A stretch of DNA of 64,000 nucleotides from Pseudomonadota bacterium (lineage in GTDB: Bacteria > Pseudomonadota > Gammaproteobacteria > Burkholderiales > Burkholderiaceae_C). A program made the translations under genes and the position numbers. Below, in pieces: positions 62,403 to 64,000 of this stretch (position 1 is the stretch's first letter; every line of letters starts with the position of its first letter). The notes beneath the pieces are model-generated. The model saw only the letters and a list, made by a program, of their open reading frames with translations, was not told where the DNA came from and searched no databases. Location of the stretch: NCBI GenBank assembly GCA_022566735.1, contig JADFIG010000016.1, positions 1-64,000 of the forward strand, given 5' to 3'.

Positions 62403-62481
62403 GGCAGCGATCCGTTCTTGGGCCCGGTTTGCAGGATCCGGGCGGCCCCTCGTGAGGACCGCCCGGCCGCAAAAACACAGA

Positions 62482-62940
62482 TCAGATGTCGAACAGCAGG
62501 CGCGCAGGTTCTTCCAGCGCTTCCTTCATGGCGACCAGGCCCAGCACGGCTTCGCGGCCGTCGATGATGCGGTGGTCGTAGGACATGGCCAGGTAGTTGA
62601 TCGGACGGACCACGACCTGACCGTTTTCCACCACGGCGCGGTCCTTGGTGGCGTGCACGCCCAGGATGGCCGACTGCGGCGGGTTGATGATCGGGGTCGA
62701 CAGCATCGAACCGAAGGTGCCACCGTTGGAGATGGAGAAGGTGCCGCCGGTCAGCTCTTCCAGACCCAGCTTGCCGTCACGCGCCTTCTGGCCGAACTCG
62801 GCGATCTTCTTCTCGATTTCGGCGAAGGTCATCTGGTCGGCATTGCGCAGCACCGGCACCACCAGGCCACGGGGCGAGCCGACGGCCACGCCGATGTCGA
62901 AGTAGCCGTGGTAGACGATGTCGTTGCCGTCGATCGAGAT
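62482..62940 (-). CDS. odhB: 2-oxoglutarate dehydrogenase E2 (dihydrolipoyl succinyltransferase), C-terminal fragment
   Basis: The last ~150 residues of the E2 succinyltransferase catalytic domain, from [15 protein letters not shown] through [20 protein letters not shown] to the active-site [14 protein letters not shown] and the C-terminus PARLLFDI. Lipoyl, binding and N-terminal catalytic parts are missing. They are replaced in frame by a pyruvate dehydrogenase E1 alpha N-terminus. The switch occurs in codons around 62915-62940, where both families can read S-I-D-G-N-D. Gene order with lpd and zapE shows this is the organism's own odhB, so the truncation is attributed to a chimeric junction. 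Confidence 0.92.
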   Translation of the reverse strand: MSIDGNDIVYHGYFDIGVAVGSPRGLVVPVLRNADQMTFAEIEKKIAEFGQKARDGKLGLEELTGGTFSISNGGTFGSMLSTPIINPPQSAILGVHATKDRAVVENGQVVVRPINYLAMSYDHRIIDGREAVLGLVAMKEALEEPARLLFDI

Positions 62941-63621
62941 CCCGGGCATGCCGTATCCCTTGGCCCGCTCGGAGTAATCCTCCAAGGCGAAATTCTCGCT
63001 GGCATGCACAGACTCGGCCCACAAGTTGTTTTCGCAGATGTAGACGATGGGGAGGTTGTGGATGGCGGCGAAATTGAGAGACTCATGGAAATCGCCCTTG
63101 GCCGTGGCTCCCTCCCCGAAGAAGGCGAGCGCGCAGCGGAGCCTGGTGCCGGGGGCGAGGGTCCACCGGCCCGCCCAGACAATCCCGTCGGGGTCCCAGT
63201 TGATCTTCACCTTCCCCTCCTGCGCCGCCTCCAGCAGGAAGCCATAGGCCGACCCGACACCCATGAGGATCTGGATGGCGACATGGCCGGTGGGGGAGAT
63301 GATGTTCAACTCCGGATCGCCGAAGTGGCACGGATGCTGGTGGGCGCCATCCGGGCTCTCGGCCTTGCTGTACACCTGGGCCATGACCCGCTTCAGGCTG
63401 ATGCCCTTGGCGATCATGGCCCCCAGTTGCCGGTGGCTGGGCGCCAGCATGTCGTCGGGAAGCATATGGATCCCGGCCCCCACATTCGTGGCCTCCTGCC
63501 CGATCGCCGAGAAGTAGGTGCCCTTGAACCTGCCCTGCCGGAACAGCCGCCGCATGCGCTCGTCCAACCGACGCGTTTTCAGCATCGGCTCGTAAAGGCG
63601 GTACGCGGTCTCCTTGTCCAT
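62921..63621 (-). CDS. pdhA: Pyruvate dehydrogenase E1 alpha subunit, N-terminal fragment (foreign flank)
   Basis: About 234 residues of a heterotetrameric-type E1 alpha (PdhA/AcoA/BkdA family), starting [20 protein letters not shown]. It includes the ThDP-binding region [20 protein letters not shown] and [12 protein letters not shown], ending at [13 protein letters not shown], where the C-terminal part should begin. ATG 63621 is preferred; a TTG at 63636 is in frame. A core organism with homodimeric AceE does not need this enzyme, and the sequence does not fit the neighbouring odh operon. It follows the end of lipA, a natural lipoate/PDH neighbourhood in another genome. Confidence 0.88.
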
Positions 63622-63645
63622 GGCGCCGAGGTCCAAGAGAGGATT

Positions 63646-64000
63646 CTATATCTGGGCGTAAAGGCTCTCGGCCCGGAAAGAGGAGCGGACGAGCGGGCCA
63701 CAGACGGCAACCATGCCCTGGCTCCTGGCCACCTCCTCCAGGCGGCCGAATTGCGCCATGTCCAGATGGCGGGCCACCGCCATCTGGCGGGCTGACGGCC
63801 GCAGATACTGGCCGCAGGTGAAGAGCCTCACCCCGGCACCGGCGGCCTCCGCCATCGCCGCCACCATCTCGGCCTCCGTCTCGCCCATCCCGGCGATCAG
63901 GCTTGTCTTCGTGACCACTCCGCGCGCCGCGGCCAAGGCCAGGATGGACAAGGCGCCGCGGTAATCGCCGCGGGGACGCAACGCGGGATAAAGGCGAGGC
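63646..64000 (-). CDS. lipA: Lipoyl synthase, C-terminal fragment running off the window (foreign flank)
   Basis: The last 117 codons of a radical-SAM lipoyl synthase, open to the window edge. The frame reads PRLYPALRPRGDY, TKTSLIAGMGETEAEM, FTCGQYLRPSARQMAVARH and GPLVRSSFRAE, all typical of the LipA C-terminal half. The radical-SAM CxxxCxxC cluster lies beyond the window. It inserts sulfur into protein-bound octanoyl groups to make lipoate, the cofactor of the downstream pdh genes. It ends 24 bp before the pdhA ATG, indicating an operon lipA-pdhA in the donor genome. Confidence 0.92.
   Translation of the reverse strand, partial: PRLYPALRPRGDYRGALSILALAAARGVVTKTSLIAGMGETEAEMVAAMAEAAGAGVRLFTCGQYLRPSARQMAVARHLDMAQFGRLEEVARSQGMVAVCGPLVRSSFRAESLYAQI

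Noticed and set aside
62440-62464. Rho-independent terminator between odhB and the PspC gene
   Set aside because: The GGGCGG/CCGCCC stem has an internal mismatch and no T-run on either strand.
62482-63636. A novel E1 alpha-E2 fusion enzyme
   Set aside because: Both halves are truncated inside their catalytic domains and the join is at a motif common to both; same reasoning as the left junction.

Overview
The window is a gene-dense, high-GC stretch of a betaproteobacterial (Burkholderiales-type) chromosome of roughly 62 kb. It is flanked at both ends by short pieces that look as if they come from other genomes. The Burkholderiales assignment is inferred from recognisable gene sets and orders: a LexA-boxed imuA-imuB-dnaE2 cassette; aceE-aceF-lpdA, whose E3 carries its own lipoyl domain; a PAS kinase/FixJ-type regulator divergent from aceE and followed by folD and an M3 peptidase; and odhB-lpd-zapE. 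No tRNA, rRNA, insertion sequence, phage gene or CRISPR array was recognised.

Layout. 1-788 holds the first codons of a cvpA-like gene and the 3' quarter of a lon gene, fused in frame to a truncated czcA-type pump gene. 779-7927 is a heavy-metal RND system (czcA, czcB-like, czcC-like), divergent from an OmpR/TctE-type two-component pair. 8.0-9.4 kb has an orphan small protein and a YeeE/YedE sulfur-transport pair with a CstR/CsoR-like operator. 9.5-10.8 kb is a FadL-family porin. 11.2-13.7 kb is a tandem pair of paralogous membrane diguanylate cyclases. 13.7-15.4 kb has a CDF metal exporter and ribA. 15.5-21.1 kb is the SOS mutagenesis cassette, then a MAPEG protein. 21.7-27.6 kb is the pyruvate dehydrogenase operon on the minus strand, opposite its probable two-component regulator (27.8-31.0 kb).

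31.1-36.0 kb runs folD, an M3 oligopeptidase, a periplasmic glutaredoxin-like protein and a YhiN-type flavoprotein. 36-41.5 kb has rpiA, a DUF1624 membrane protein, an RlhA-like U32 protein and three small or housekeeping genes. 41.5-45.3 kb is a LysR regulator divergent from an acyl-CoA dehydrogenase/CoA-transferase pair. 45.3-45.6 kb is a 21-bp minisatellite, followed by katG. 47.9-50.5 kb pairs an AMP-phosphorylase-like enzyme with a PRPP synthetase. 50.6-58.3 kb is purL, map and glnD. 58.3-62.9 kb has ydcH, a PP2C phosphatase, zapE, lpd, a PspC-domain protein and the 3' end of odhB. That odhB end is fused in frame to the 5' part of a foreign pdhA (E1 alpha), which follows the 3' end of a foreign lipA.

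Functionally most of the core is central metabolism (PDH and OGDH complexes, one-carbon, purine, pentose and nitrogen control) with stress modules (metal efflux, SOS mutagenesis, catalase-peroxidase). The least explained items are the 21-bp repeat array seeded from the end of the CoA-transferase gene, the duplicated cyclase pair, a palindrome shared by the fadL and MAPEG upstream regions, and the two in-frame gene fusions. The fusions are best read as assembly chimeras until shown otherwise.
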